Assembly (NCBI RefSeq): GCF_003597395.2 | Contig: NC_133769.1 | Coordinates: forward strand, 43,389,304-43,453,303 | Source: Chelonoidis abingdonii | Lineage: Eukaryota; Chordata; Testudines; Testudinidae | DNA: 64,000 bases | Direction of reading: 5' to 3' | In this document: positions 22,332 to 33,750 of the stretch, piece by piece | How positions within the stretch are numbered: the stretch's first letter is position 1 | Layout of the letters: every line of letters begins with the position of its first letter | Notes under the pieces: generated by a model | Seen by the model: the letters and a program-made list of their open reading frames with translations, nothing else | Told to the model about the DNA's origin: nothing | The model's database searches: none | Made by a program: the position numbers and the translations under genes

Positions 22332-22885
22332 TTGTATGTTGCTATAGTGTGCTATACCTAGGCTTGCTCTTTTGAAACCAAGTATGAGCCTTGTAGTGAG
22401 TGCTGTATGTGTAGGAATGTAACATTGGCAATGCATCTATTAATATCATCTGTGAATGATGTTATGGAGTCTCTGACAAAATGAACAAACAGGAAATTGT
22501 AGGCGTCCAACATGCTCAGCACTGCCCAGCATATGTTGTGACCTAATAAAGATGCATTATGGTCCAAAAATAGAATTTTATTCTGTAACCAGGCAAATAA
22601 AAGAACATTTAAAACTTAATATATTAAGGGAACTGAATTTATGTAGGGGAAAGAACAGTCATTTCCATTTCAGGCACAGATACACCAAGCGTATCTTTTA
22701 TAGGTCAGTGTATGTGCAACTGTGATTGTCTTTAATGTCCCCTGGGATGGCATGGTAATTATAGTTAAGTGCCAAGGGTCATGAGAATGGGGCTGGGCTT
22801 CACACCCATCTTTTGGGGGAAACTGCATTGCTTTTTTGTGGGTTATCACATTTTATTCTTCCCCTTTCCCAAACATTGTTAGCTT
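22332..22885 (+). mobile_element. Harbinger 3' flanking part (probable)
   Basis: Sequence immediately after the transposase stop reads like the downstream part of turtle Harbinger elements, with AATAAA-type signals near 22545 and a phrase TGTCCCCTGGGATGG near 22737. I could not find the terminal inverted repeat or a 3-bp duplication. Confidence 0.4.
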
Positions 22886-23249
22886 TCCCTAATGAATTCC
22901 CTGTTTGTTTTTGAAGCATACACCTCTTTCTGTCTTTCTTTAAATCTGTTACATACCTGGAGGGATGTGGGTGGATTTATTTACTCTCCAGGTGATAGAT
23001 ACTGGAACATCAATCCTAGAACCTGGCTACTGTTACTGAGACCACATAACTCTCTCTCTCTGTCTCTCTCATATACATACACTTTTACTATGTCTGATTT
23101 TTGCGTTGCAGTTTCATACATTGCTGAGTACGAAAACAGTTTACAATCAGTGAAATGCAACGCTAGCTTGTGTTCCTTGGATGAAAAAATGTTATTGATA
23201 ATGAAAAACAATTTGAAGGTGAATTGCCATAATGCATTAACTTAGGCAT
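22886..23249. other. No recognised repeat; short CT microsatellite 23049-23070
   Basis: Contains a brief CT-rich microsatellite (CTCTCTCTCTCTGTCTCTCTC). A 117-codon + strand open frame at 22892-23245 crosses it and has no recognisable domain. It is probably chance. Confidence 0.4.
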
Positions 23250-24715
23250 TTCAGTGTCGTTATTGATGTAAGCGGGGGAATGGTCCCGCTATTGTGGGGA
23301 ACTTTCCAGGCTTCTGCACTACCCTGGTGAAGTGGGTTTGCAAAAGGATCTGAGTCCTCGCTCCCACTTCCTTTACCCAGAGGCCTCTCTGCCCTTGAGG
23401 ACTCCCTTTCCACTCTCCTGTCTGTCAGAGTCCTTGTAACCCCAACAAGGCTGGGCCCAGGATTCCTGGGCGGCTCAACCCCAACCCTGCTGTGGTCACC
23501 TAGGACAAGGGCTAGGCTGTCCCCTCTCCAGGGTACTCTCTTTGCACTGGGCACCTTCCAGACCCACTGATCACATCATACAATTTAAAGCAAATACAAG
23601 TTATTTAATTAACAATTAATTTAAGAAAAGAATAAGGAAAAATGGGAAAGGTTAAAGGAAAACACATCACCCCGTTCTTTTTTTTCATAAAAATGATGAC
23701 AGGGACCATACAACAACTTAGTAGTCTGTGCAGCTATGAAGAGGCTATTCAGCGAGCGTTCCTTACAGTGCTGAAGTTCGCATGCCTCTTGTGGAGGCGG
23801 CATGAGCTGCTAGGCCCTCGCAGGGAATGCTGTAGGGTATGCGCACCATGTGCACTAGGACATGGCCACACGCACGTCTCTCGGCATCTGTCAGGGACAT
23901 GCCCTGCGGACCTGTTTTCCGGAGTTCACTCCTCGTCTAGATCCCGGTGTCCTAGGAGTCCCCTCCAAGGATCTGGCCTGCCAGAGCTGGTTCCGGCTGA
24001 GGGCAATCGTCCTTCTAGGGCACCATGACCAGAGAAGGTCACCCTTGCTATGTCCCCGCTGACAGAGCAGACCTGCCCTGGGTGAGCTCAGCAGCCCAGC
24101 GCCGCGCACTGCTTCAGCAGCATCCACACTGCTCAGCACAGCTGCGGCTCGCTCCTTCAGCTTCCCCGCATGGATAGCTTCTCTGGCGTCTCTGGCTCCA
24201 GCTCCTCTGCGCTACCAGACAGGAGGTCCTCGATCTGAGACAAGCGGCTGGCCTTCTGTGGACTCTCTCTCAGCGTGCCACGAACTGGTTCCAGCTTGGG
24301 CAGGCCTGCTTCAGAGGCTTGTGGTTGTCCCGCTCCTGGTGGCTTGCGCTGTTGCTGAGCCAGCTCGCCTACCCAGTGGCAGGTCTGCGTCTCTCTGCGG
24401 TTTGTGCTCGTGGCTTTTGGGTTGCAGCTCTGCTCCCAGAGCTTAGTTGGGCCCCTATTCTCGCGCTTAGCTCTCGGCCCCCACTTGTCTGCAGCAATTT
24501 CAGCTTTGTTCAACGGAGGATGGGACCAGCCCTGCCTTCTGTCTCTTTGATTAGCCTGCCTGCCCTGTCAATCAGGCTGACCTGGAGCATTGGCCTCTCG
24601 CCATTGTTCCTGGGGACTGTCAGTCTCAGGGTCCTGATTTGCCATCGATCCCTCTCTTTTTAGTGCTGGGAGCTAGCAACTAAAACACCCCCACTGAATG
24701 TTAGTAAGGGGATAA
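23250..24715 (-). mobile_element. Solo LTR, minus strand
   Basis: A long, partly GC-rich block of LTR type. Its minus strand has an AT-rich middle (the complement of 23575-23700) followed by a GC-rich U5-like segment. The right side (24690-24715) ends GGGGATAACAGTACCC. Both strands hold overlapping open frames, none with a domain. The boundaries are estimated from the change in composition. Confidence 0.5.
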
Positions 24716-25029
24716 CAGTACCCTTACACTGAGTTTGTTTCTCAGTGAGGTCTAGCTCTGTACAATGACTGATGAGAAAAGCGGATCACCGTGTTATGGC
24801 AATTTTCATTAAATCATGGAATTCTTGGATCATTCTGATCCAATTTTAGCTGAATATATAACCCAATATTGCATCTGCCCCTGCAGACAACATTGGTAGA
24901 GGCAACACATCAGCCTTATCACCAGTTATAATCCATGAGTTTTATTAATGAAATGTAAGGTTAATCAGTGATCATCCATGGATTTAAACCAAAATATTTT
25001 TGTTAAATCAGTTTTAGAATATTATATGG
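24716..25029. other. No recognised feature
   Basis: AT-rich sequence between an LTR and a SINE; nothing identified. Confidence 0.4.
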
Positions 25030-25205
25030 AGATATAGCTATCTCATGGAGCTGGAAGGGACCCTGAAAGGTCATTGAGTCCAGCCCCCTGCCTTCACTAG
25101 CAGGAACAAGTACTGATTTTGTCTCAGATCCCTAAGTGGCCCCCTCAAGGTTTGAGCTCAGAACCTTGGGGTTAGCAGGCCAAATGCTCAAACCACTGAG
25201 ATCAG
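25030..25205 (-). repeat. tRNA-derived SINE of the turtle Cry I type
   Basis: Read on the minus strand it starts with a tRNA-like head. Box A corresponds to TGATCTCAGTGG (complement of 25193-25204) and box B to GGTTCTGAGCTC (complement of 25154-25165), about 27 bases apart, as in pol III promoters. The body contains GAGGGGGCCACTTAGGG and AGTACTTGTTCCTGC, and it finishes with a tail near 25035 that reads CCCTTCCAGCTCC. This agrees with the cryptodire pol III SINE as I remember it. The box sequences are slightly mutated. Confidence 0.85.
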
Positions 25206-25745
25206 CAAGTGCTTCAATGCATAAAACAAGGGTGCAATAATCTCAGTTGCCATATTCCAAAGTGACTTAAGCCTAGCATCTAAATTTGCATGCACAGTTT
25301 TTTAGTGGACATACAAATCAAGTCATAAATGTGAAATATTACACATGCAAAAATGTGTGCCTACAAAATTGTGAGCACAAGTTTCTCAATGATTAAAGTA
25401 AGTTTTATGAGAATTAATGAATTTAGGCTCACAACACCCATATGAGTTAGATAAGCCTTATTTCTTCCTATTTCACAAAAGAGAAAACTGAGACACCTTT
25501 AAATTAGTCAAAAATGTCCATTGATTTGGAATGCTTCTGTTTTTGGATGTCCAATATGAGACTCCTTGAGCCTGATTTTTGTTAAAGTCCTGAGCATCCA
25601 CAATTTCAGACAAAACTAATGCAAACTGAGTGCACGCAGCACCTCTGAAAAAAATAAGGACTTAGTTGTTTCAAATTGGGCACCCAAGAATTGAGGGACC
25701 CAAACCGACTGGGCACTTTTGAAAATATTGGCTTAAGATTCTTCA
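25206..25745. repeat. Reptilian interspersed repeat at 25575-25740; remainder unrecognised
   Basis: From 25575 the phrases CCTGAGCATCCACAATTTC, GCAGCACCTCTGAAAA and TGGGCACCCAAG match a widespread reptile repeat of uncertain class (see also 48600-48840 and 58655-58960). The first 370 bases hold nothing I recognise. Confidence 0.4.
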
Positions 25746-25749
25746 CAAA

Positions 25750-26160
25750 AGAAGCCTATGCCAGAGTGTCCAGGGGTCTGCTACTCAATGCTCAGCAGCT
25801 CCTCTTTGCAGCACATCTGGGGAATTAGCTTACCACTATCTGTGCCTCATTCAGTGGTCATTCAGCCCATTGCCCCAGACATTCGTTCTGCAGCCGCTCT
25901 CCCACTAGTCTGGAGCTGCAGCATCTCTCCTTCTGGCTTAATCCTCCAGCCAAGTCACCATTGTCCTCCCCTTCGAGGGTAATATCAGAGTTGCCTTCCT
26001 CAAAGTCTCAGGCAGTCTCTATCTCCACTGTGCTGACTGGATCACTTCCACAGTGGTTGGGTAGGGGAACCTGGGCCCAGTCTCTATAGTAGATTCCAGC
26101 CCAGGGACCTTTGAACCAGCAGTTCAGGACTATACTTCTCAGACATTACTGTTCCTTCCC
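25750..26160 (+). mobile_element. LTR-like fragment
   Basis: Phrases GGTAGGGGAACCTGGGCCC and TAGATTCCAGCCCAGGGACC resemble those at 11810-11855. It may therefore be a diverged member of the family at 11674-12250. Its right edge abuts the CR1 3' end at 26163. Confidence 0.4.
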
Positions 26161-26162
26161 TG

Positions 26163-27640
26163 GACATAAGAACAGCCATGTTGGGTCAGACCATCTATCC
26201 CAGTATATTGTCTTCTGACAGTGGCCAATGACAGATGGTTCAGAGGGAGTGAATTGAACAGGAAATCAGAGGCGCCAACTCCGTGTGTGCTCTGGGGCTG
26301 GAGCACCCACGGGGAAAAATTGGTGGGTGCTCTGCACCCACCGGCAGCTCCCGGCCCTGCCCCCCTCACCTCAGCTCGCCTCCGTCTCCTCTGAGTATGC
26401 TGCGTCCCCGCTTCTCCTCCCAGAGCTTGCTGCCACAAAACAGCTGTTTCGCTGCATAACAAGCTGTGAGAGGGAGGGGGAGGAGCAGGAATGCAATGTG
26501 CTCAGGGGAGGAAGCAGGGAAGAACGAGGATTTGGGGAAGGAGTCCAATAGGACAGGGTTTCTCAAACAGGGGTCACCGCTTGTGTAGGGAAAGCCTCTG
26601 GCAGGCCGGGCCGGTGTGTTTACCTGCCCCGTCCTCAGGTCTGGCCGATCGCAGATCTCATGGGCCACAGATTACTGCTCCGGGCCAATGGGAGCTGCTG
26701 GAAGTGGCGCGGGCTGAGGGACTTACTGGCTGCCACTTCCAGCAGCTCCCATTGGCCCAGAGCCCTGTCATCCACTCCCAGCTTCTAGCAAACAGAGGCT
26801 AGGAACACTCAGAGCATGGGGTTTCATCCCTGACCAATCTAGCTAATAACCATTGATGGACCTATCTTCCATGAACTTATCTAATTCTTTTTTAATCCAG
26901 TTATAGTTTTGGCCCTCACAACATCCTGTGGCAAAGAGTTCCACAGGTTGTCTGTGAGTTGGGTGAAGTACTTCCTTTTGTTTGTTTTCAACCTGCTGCC
27001 TATTAATTTCATTGGGTGACCTGCAGATCTTGTGTTATGTGAAAGAGTAAATAACATTTTCGTATTAACTCTCTCCAAACCAGTCAAGATTTTTTGGACT
27101 GCTAACATATCTCCCCTTAGTCAATTCTTTTCCAAGCTGATAAGTCCCAGTCTTTTTAATATTTCCTCATACAAAAGCTGTTCCATACCCCTAATCATTT
27201 TGTTGCCCTTCTCTGTACCTTATCTAATTCCAATACATCTTTTTTCAGGTGAGGTGACCAGATCTGCACACAGTAGTGAAGATATAGGTGTATTGTGGAT
27301 TTTTATAGAGACATTATAATATTTCCTATCTTATTATCTATCCCTTTCCAAATGGTTCCAAACATTGTTAGCTTTTTTGACTGCCACTGCACAGTGAGTG
27401 GATGTTTTCAGAGAACTATACACAATGATGTCGAGATCTCTATCTTGAGTGGTAACAGCTAATTTAGATCCTGTCATTTTGTATCTATACTTGGAATTAT
27501 GTTTTCCAATGTGCATTACTTTTTGCTTTTATCAACACTGAATTTTGTCTGCCATTTTGTTGCCCAGTTTTTCAAGATCCTTTTGTAACTCTTTACAGTC
27601 TCCTTTGGACTTAACTATCTTGAGGATCGTGGGCTGCTTC
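26163..27640 (-). mobile_element. CR1 LINE, 3' half, interrupted
   Basis: On the minus strand this is a CR1 that ends exactly at the 3' terminus (complement of ATAAGAACAGCCATGTTGG at 26166). The coding part is at 26881-27108 and beyond, with [23 protein letters not shown] and [11 protein letters not shown]. The upstream part (27334-27516) includes MHIGKHN and GSKLAVTTQDRDL. It is broken by frameshifts and by a 500-bp insertion at 26268-26768 placed in the 3' untranslated region. The 5' end is truncated near 27640. Confidence 0.88.
26268..26768. mobile_element. Two adjacent hAT-type elements nested in CR1
   Basis: The first piece starts GAGGCGCCAACTCCGTGTG and continues with GGAGCACCCACGGGG and CGCTGCATAACAAG. 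The second starts near 26550 with GGGTTTCTCAAACAGGGGTC, a hAT-type terminus related to those at 49281 and 57769, and contains an inverted block (TGGGAGCTGCTGGAAGTGGC near 26689 against GCCACTTCCAGCAGCTCCCA near 26731). CR1 sequence resumes at TCCACTCCCAGCTTC. The target-site edges are not exact. Confidence 0.65.
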
Positions 27641-28040
27641 CTAATCCGCCTTTCGCAGGTTCCGAGTCTCACTTTCCCCCACCTCCATTATATCAGGGAG
27701 TGTGACTGCAAGCTCACCTCCCAGTAGCCCTTTGATCTGTCCTCAGCTTCCAGGCTTTATAGAAGCCCCTGCCTGTTCTGATGAGCTTCATTCTCGATCA
27801 GCCTCATTGTCCGTTTGCTCCCCAGCAGGTGCAGCCTAAAGCTAATTGGCCTCTCTTCCCACTTTAACCCCATCCGTGGTAGTGTAGGGTGAATGCCCCA
27901 CCACACAGAGCCAAGGATAGTCTCCTGGCTCATACCTGGGTGTCTTAATACCAGGCTGGCCTTCTTCCTGAATGTAAAGATCTCAGCTGAAAATTCAGTC
28001 AAAGATTCATGAAGGTAATCTTTTGTCAAAGTGGTTTCAC
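27641..28040. mobile_element. LTR-like fragment (unclassified)
   Basis: A GC-richer block directly after the truncated CR1 with phrases such as GCTTTATAGAAGCCCCTGCC. It looks like part of an LTR with a TATA-like element, but no edges or family can be fixed. Confidence 0.3.
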
Positions 28041-31000
28041 CTGCTTCAAGTGTTATGCTGTAAAGCCAAATGGTTGCTTTGGATTTCTATAGTTCATACC
28101 CATATTAGGTGTAATTCTTCACTGGGCCATTTATTTTAATGGAGTCACACTGTGACTAATTTGGTCCAATGCATTTTACTCATAGATGGTCTTACATTAC
28201 AATTAAGCTCAAAAGAAGTATATAAAGAAGACACTGTACAGTACAAGATGATTCTGCCACTATCAAACTGTCAGAGTTCATCTCAGTCAAACTTAATAAA
28301 GCATTAAATGTTCTTTAAAAAAAATTGCCTTATTAATCAAAAATCTGATACTGCCTGCAAAGTTCATTCCATAACGAAGAAGACTAGCTGGAGAACCTTC
28401 ATGGTTGGTGCACCTTTTGAAATACTGTTTTACCAGAGTGCAAGAAGGATAAATCTGCAGGAATTACACCACGAAAGGAGGACTAAAGTCAAGACACTCA
28501 GCTCCTGAATAGCCTTCATGAAAAGGCTGCATGAAGAGGCTGACTATTTAAAATCCTGAGCCAAACCCACAGTGATTCCATCCCACAACAAGTGCCAACG
28601 TAAAATGATGATGCAGTAAAGTACTGGCTGATTCAAGACAGCATAATCCCACTCTACAAAGTCTGTTCAAAGTTTGCATTAAAGTGTCTGGCATTATCAT
28701 TGACAAACTCGTCACTGAATAACAGCCTTGCCAGGAAGTAACTTTGCGTTTCAAACAGATATCAGTTGCTCATCAAATACCAAGAGCATACAGACTGCTG
28801 ATGCTGCCAGTCCACTATCCAAACACACAAAAGCTTTGCAGCCAGAATCAGCTCACAAACGGGTTTCATTTTGTGACTCCTGTCGCAAATTATAAAGGAG
28901 AAACATCCTTCTTTATATTAGTACTGATCAGAAACAGAATGGGCTAAACCAGAGAACAGAGATGAAAATGGGCAGGTTGAAAGTGTTTTACTTCAAAAGC
29001 TGGTTTTCCAAGATATTGTAACTGCTTCTGCAGTTTCACAAAGAAATGAACACCTGTGAAGCAATTTTTTGCTTTACTCAGTGATGTCGCAGTCTACAGC
29101 TGATTTCTAAAAAACACCTGAAGACCACAAATTGTACTTGCAATTTCTTGATTCTCTGTCAAATTAGGAACAGGAGGAACAGGTAATCAACCATTCTTTC
29201 TCACTCTGTTCAGTGGAGCATTTAATATGCCCTCCCAAAACACTATATACTGTGCAAGTTATATCTGCAGGTCCAGTAAGATTACCACTTCTAAACTGCA
29301 CTAGTGAAGCTACAGTCCCTTATAGATTCTAATTTTTCTTTGTCTCCTGTTCCACCAGAATAAAATTCCAATGGCTCTGTCAGACAAGCCACTCCCACAA
29401 AGCTATACCATGAGTTGGCTTGTGTCATCATTCCCTAGAATAGGGTGGGGAAGTCTGTTCACATCCCAGTCCCGCCATTGGAAGCAGACTAAGAGAAAAG
29501 GCTGTTCAGGGTCAGAGGAACCCCCCAACCACCCCACAATAGGATAAAGAGCTACAGTCTCTTAGAAGGGCTTTGTACAATCTGCATTAAGTTTTCCCTG
29601 AGTCGGTCATACAGTTTTAAGCCCCTTTCTTTACTTCCAGAGATTTTTTTTACATTTTCCTTCATTTTTGTGCCTTTTGCATGATTTCCTCTAGACCAAT
29701 CAGCAAACAGCACCACAGGATGAAATTCAAACTAAATTCAGACTCTCGGCAAATTGTTCATGCTGCATGAAAGCCAAGAAAGGGTTTGACACACCAGGAG
29801 ACCAGCAGAGGGGTCTGAAATCTAGTAAAAAACAGAGGTGAGTGGCAGCTCTGAATTCCAGCTAGCCTGTATCCCCAACCTATCCCTCTGTCCTGTCCCT
29901 CAGAGAAGCTTATTTTGCCCTTGGGTTACAGTGTTATTATAGGATCTATTCTTGGGTTAAGATATCCCAGAGTTGCATAGGGCTTATATCTCCTCATTAT
30001 CAAATCAATAAAGGTGAGATGAAATATTCCCTATATTGAATGGAGTGGAGAAGATTTCATTTTCAAAAACTCACCGATTGGTCAAAGCAATCAGTTTAAG
30101 CAAGTACCAATCTGAGTGTTATTGGTCAAAAAATAGTCTATCAAGGCCTCTCTTTTTTTGAATCAACCGACAGGAATAATTGACAAAATGTGCCTTACCC
30201 CTAATAGCTAGCTCCTTGTTTGCCTGCATTGTCTCCCTTTAAAGGTTGCTACTTGTTCATGTGACTACAGCTTTTCTTAGACAATGCAAACTACGGTATG
30301 TCTTTTCCATGGTGCTTTCATACCCTCTGTACAGTGTGCAATTAGTTAATACAGAGTTGGATTCTTCTTCTTCTCTAACTTTTTTTTATTTTGTTGAATT
30401 TTTTGAATTTTTATGAGGAACTGATAGCACCAGCTAAAGTTAAGAATAATGAGACCGGCACTGTGCCAACCTCCTAATATAGCTCAGCCAGCTCTTGGCA
30501 GTCCTGACCTAGTTGACAGTTTAAATGATAAAACTCCACAATAGAAATACTTCTTGTACTGGCCGGGGAGTTTTGAATTAACCCTATATAGGTCAGTTCA
30601 CTTGTTGCATGCTCCCAGAATAGATCCAAACCCTTAGAAAAACATGTTCCTACCCTAGGTGAAGAGTTTTTATGATAGTAGCATTTTTAAGGAAAAATCG
30701 GAAGTATAGGGGAGCACATAACAGAAGAATTTATTCATGTTAGTGTACAAAAAGAACATAGAATGAGAATATAAAAGTAAAGAAGAAATTAAGGAGACTT
30801 CTCAATGTCTTTCCAAACTGCTAGGCATCTGGATCTTAGGCTGCTTATCTTTACAGCTTCTGTTTTTGTGAGTGTCTTGCACAGACACAGTAAGACATAT
30901 AAGCAAGTCTAAGATCATTCTCCTGGTTGCATTGGCAGAGCTATACAATTGATGACAGTCAGGCTCTAATGTCAAAATCTCTTTATTTGAGACTATAAGA

Positions 31001-31261
31001 CTACAGAAGGCAACGTGTGTTGCCCAGGGTCTGTGTAAGGGTATGTGTGAACTTGCCTTTGCTTGCATTCCATGCATGATTTCATTGACCTGTTTCTTGT
31101 GGGTGTACTAAAAGTGAGCTTTTTTTAAGCTAGGGCAGAGTCTCTTGAGGAAAGTGGAAGTCTTGTCTCTTGAATAATTAAAAGCAAGACCAGAAACAGC
31201 ACTTGAGAATATGCTGTATGGAATAAATCTGCTTTGACAGGAGATATATTTATTGGTACAT
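28041..31261. other. No recognised genes or repeats (3.2 kb)
   Basis: AT-rich unique-looking sequence. Short open frames (66-91 codons) show no domains. No tRNA, SINE, LINE or inverted-repeat structure was identified. This could be intron or intergenic DNA. Confidence 0.5.
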
Positions 31262-31490
31262 ACTTGATCCTCATCACCACAGTATCACAATCTAATGAGT
31301 TTCATCCTGACAACCCCCCTGTGCAGAAGAGGCACATGATCTCTGTTTCATGGATGGGGAGCTGAGGCACGAAGTAAATGAAGTGACATACTCAAAATCA
31401 TACACCAAATCCGTAGCTAAGCCAGGAGTTGAATCCAGGTCTTTCGCTACCCAGACTAGTGTTCTATCTGCCAGCCCACCCTCTCACCCA
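31262..31490 (-). repeat. MIR-like SINE
   Basis: Reverse-complement MIR. The + strand shows TGGATGGGGAGCTGAGGCAC (core tail) followed by TAAGCCAGGAGTTGAATCC and GCTACCCAGACTAGTG, the reverse of the tRNA-like head. It is diverged. Confidence 0.65.
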
Positions 31491-31923
31491 AAATAGCCTT
31501 CTACCATTTCTATGGGGAATTGTTGGGTGAAATCCCAGTACCATTGAAGTCAATGTGAGTTTTGCCATTGATTTCAAAGGAGACAAGATTTAATTTATAA
31601 ATCCCCATTGGACAGATTGTGGCCAATCATGTGCAGGGAGCCAGTCACAACTATAGTTCTTGGGCTCTGAGAGCACAAAGCACCCCCATACCCATTATCT
31701 ATAACAAAAAGGTCAGAAAGGTGTCTGAGTCATGAGTAACACCTGACCTGCATAGCAGATGCCAGAGCTAACTGGTTGGATGTATATACTTCATACTCTT
31801 TGGTGGCATCACTGTAGATGCACTCTCTCTGAGCTCCCACTAGGTTGGTGGGACTTTCCGTGCTTACAACACAGGACAGACACTGATAGGCAGGACTGAG
31901 CCCTGTGTCCCTACTGTAAACTG
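31491..31923. other. Short reptilian repeat at 31510-31600; rest unrecognised
   Basis: CCATTGAAGTCAATG followed by GCCATTGATTTC forms the self-complementary phrase typical of a short repeat that is frequent in reptile genomes. Similar phrases occur at 35560-35590 and 38693-38735. Nothing else was identified. Confidence 0.35.
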
Positions 31924-32617
31924 TTAGGCCACATCTATTCTACAAATCATGGATGGAGGCATGTAGTGTATGTGCAGCTGCAGACCACAGTGAAAAGCAG
32001 GCTGCATCCACACTGTGGTCTGCAGCTACACCTGTCAGTCAAAGGCTGTGACAGAGGGGAGGCAGCTGGGAAAGGCTTCAGCAGCTCCTCACGGCCAGAC
32101 ACTTTCACTGCTGCAAGGAAAGGCTCTGGCAGGAGGGAGGCAGCTGGCAGAGGCAGCCTTTCCCAGCTGCCTCTCCCCTGCCAGAACCTTTCCCCAAGGA
32201 AGGGAAGTGCTCCAGCAGCAGGTAGCTGGCAGACCCTTTCCCTGCTGTCTCCCTCTGCTGGACCCTATCCCTGCAGTGGGGAAGGGATCTAGTGACCGGA
32301 AGCTAGCAGCCTTTCCCCCACTGCCTCCCCCCACCAGAGCCTTTCCCCACTGGGGGAGTCTCCTTCTGCCAACGGGAAAGGGTCCTGCAGCAGGACACTA
32401 CCCTCCAAAATATAACAATGTAGATGAGGAAGCCAGGGTTGGGTGAGTGGAGAGCACACAGGATATGTACTCGGATACATACCCACACTCTTCAGGAGTG
32501 TCTCTGCTCTTCTCGCCTAAGCTGTGCAGACTGCTATTTATAGCCATGCTGAGAGAGCTATGTGGGTATGTACTCCATATCCTGCTGAAAGAAGCATGCA
32601 GTGTAGACTTTCCCTCA
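31924..32617. mobile_element. Composite hAT-type MITE with GC-rich interior
   Basis: The outer ends are related inverted sequences (TTAGGCCACATCTATTCTAC on the left, GCAGTGTAGACTTTCCCTCA on the right). Inside, GGATATGTACTCGGATACAT (32461) is mirrored by ATGTGGGTATGTACTCCATA (32560), and CACAGTG/GGTCTGCAG blocks near 31980-32025 form a second palindrome. The GC-rich centre (32040-32360) repeats phrases such as GGAGGCAGCTGG and CCTTTCCC, a degenerate tandem array that yields meaningless long open frames. Confidence 0.55.
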
Positions 32618-33335
32618 GAGTGAAAGCAGTTCTATTCAGTGTGGAGGAACAGATTTAAAATAATCTTTTAAAAATTCAGCACCTCATTCTATTTTCTTTA
32701 TTCCCCCACGTACAGCCCTTGCAGAAATTTGGAAATGCCCTAAAAAGTCAGTGTACTGTAAAATGTGTGGCTTATAAAAAGAGTGCATTATTTACATTTG
32801 AGGTATTTTTACCTGGAAACACTTCCATTAATACAGTAACCGTCAAATGACTAAAAACCTGTGTTTCCTCCCTAAGTAAAATTACACAAAGGGATGCACA
32901 TATGTTCAAAAGCCCCAAATCTGCCTATGTTGAGCTGTATTCCCACCCACAGGGGCAATGGCTGTGCAGTAGATGCAGAGAATCAAGGCTCCACTGAATA
33001 TCCTAGCCCCTAGTCCCTGGCTACATGGTCAGACATTCATTGAGTCTCTTCTTCCCCATGCCACTTGGCCACACACTCTGTGAATGTGCACATACAGATT
33101 CAGCAGTGGTCCCTCCAAGCTGTTTTTTTTTAATGTAGATATTAGTCCACATAAAAGAATATTCCACACAGAACAGCTGCTTCTCATCTCCTTCTCTTGC
33201 TCTTTGGCGACTCCGCTGTTTAGTTTGCAGCTAATGAGTCATGAAGAGTTTCTGCACAAAGGACATTTGTGCTAAGTGTTGTGGGGAACATATCACAAAG
33301 CTCCAGTTTTCCTATGTATAGCCCTCTTGCATTAT
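32618..33335. other. No recognised feature
   Basis: AT-rich sequence without recognisable repeats apart from a T8 run near 33124. Confidence 0.4.
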
Positions 33336-33750
33336 CACAGAATCATAGAATATCAGGATTGGAAGGGACCTCAGGAGGTCATCTAGTCCAACCCCCTGCT
33401 CAAAGCAGGACCAATCCCCAACTAAATCACCCCAGCCAGGGTTTTGTCAATCCTGACCCTTAAAAACCTCTAAGGAAGGAGATTCCACCACCTCCCTAGG
33501 TAACCCATTCCAGTGCTTCACCACCCTCCTAGTGAAAAAGTTTTTCCTAATATCCAACCTAAACCTCCCCCACTACAACTAGAGACCATTACTCCTTGTT
33601 CTGTCATCTGCTACCACTGAGAACACTCTAGATCCATCCTCTTTGGAACCCCTTTCAGGTAGTTGAAAGCAGCTATCAAATCCCCCTCATTCTTCTCTTC
33701 TGCAAACTAAACAAGCACAGTTCCCTCAGCCTCTCCTCATCTTAGCCTCT
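33336..33750 (-). mobile_element. CR1 LINE 3' end
   Basis: Classical amniote CR1 3' terminus in reverse: ATCATAGAATATCAGG, then GGTCATCTAGTCCAACCCCC, and the following coding remnant (complement of AAAAAGTTTTTCCTAATATC). Only the last 400 bases of the element are present, as is usual for CR1. Confidence 0.92.

Noticed and set aside
23642..24663. ORFs of 114-128 codons at 23.6-24.7 kb
   Set aside because: They lie within an LTR-like block on both strands and lack domains.
25154..25204. A functional tRNA gene
   Set aside because: The A and B boxes belong to a SINE head with mutated boxes and a SINE body behind it; no cloverleaf could be drawn.
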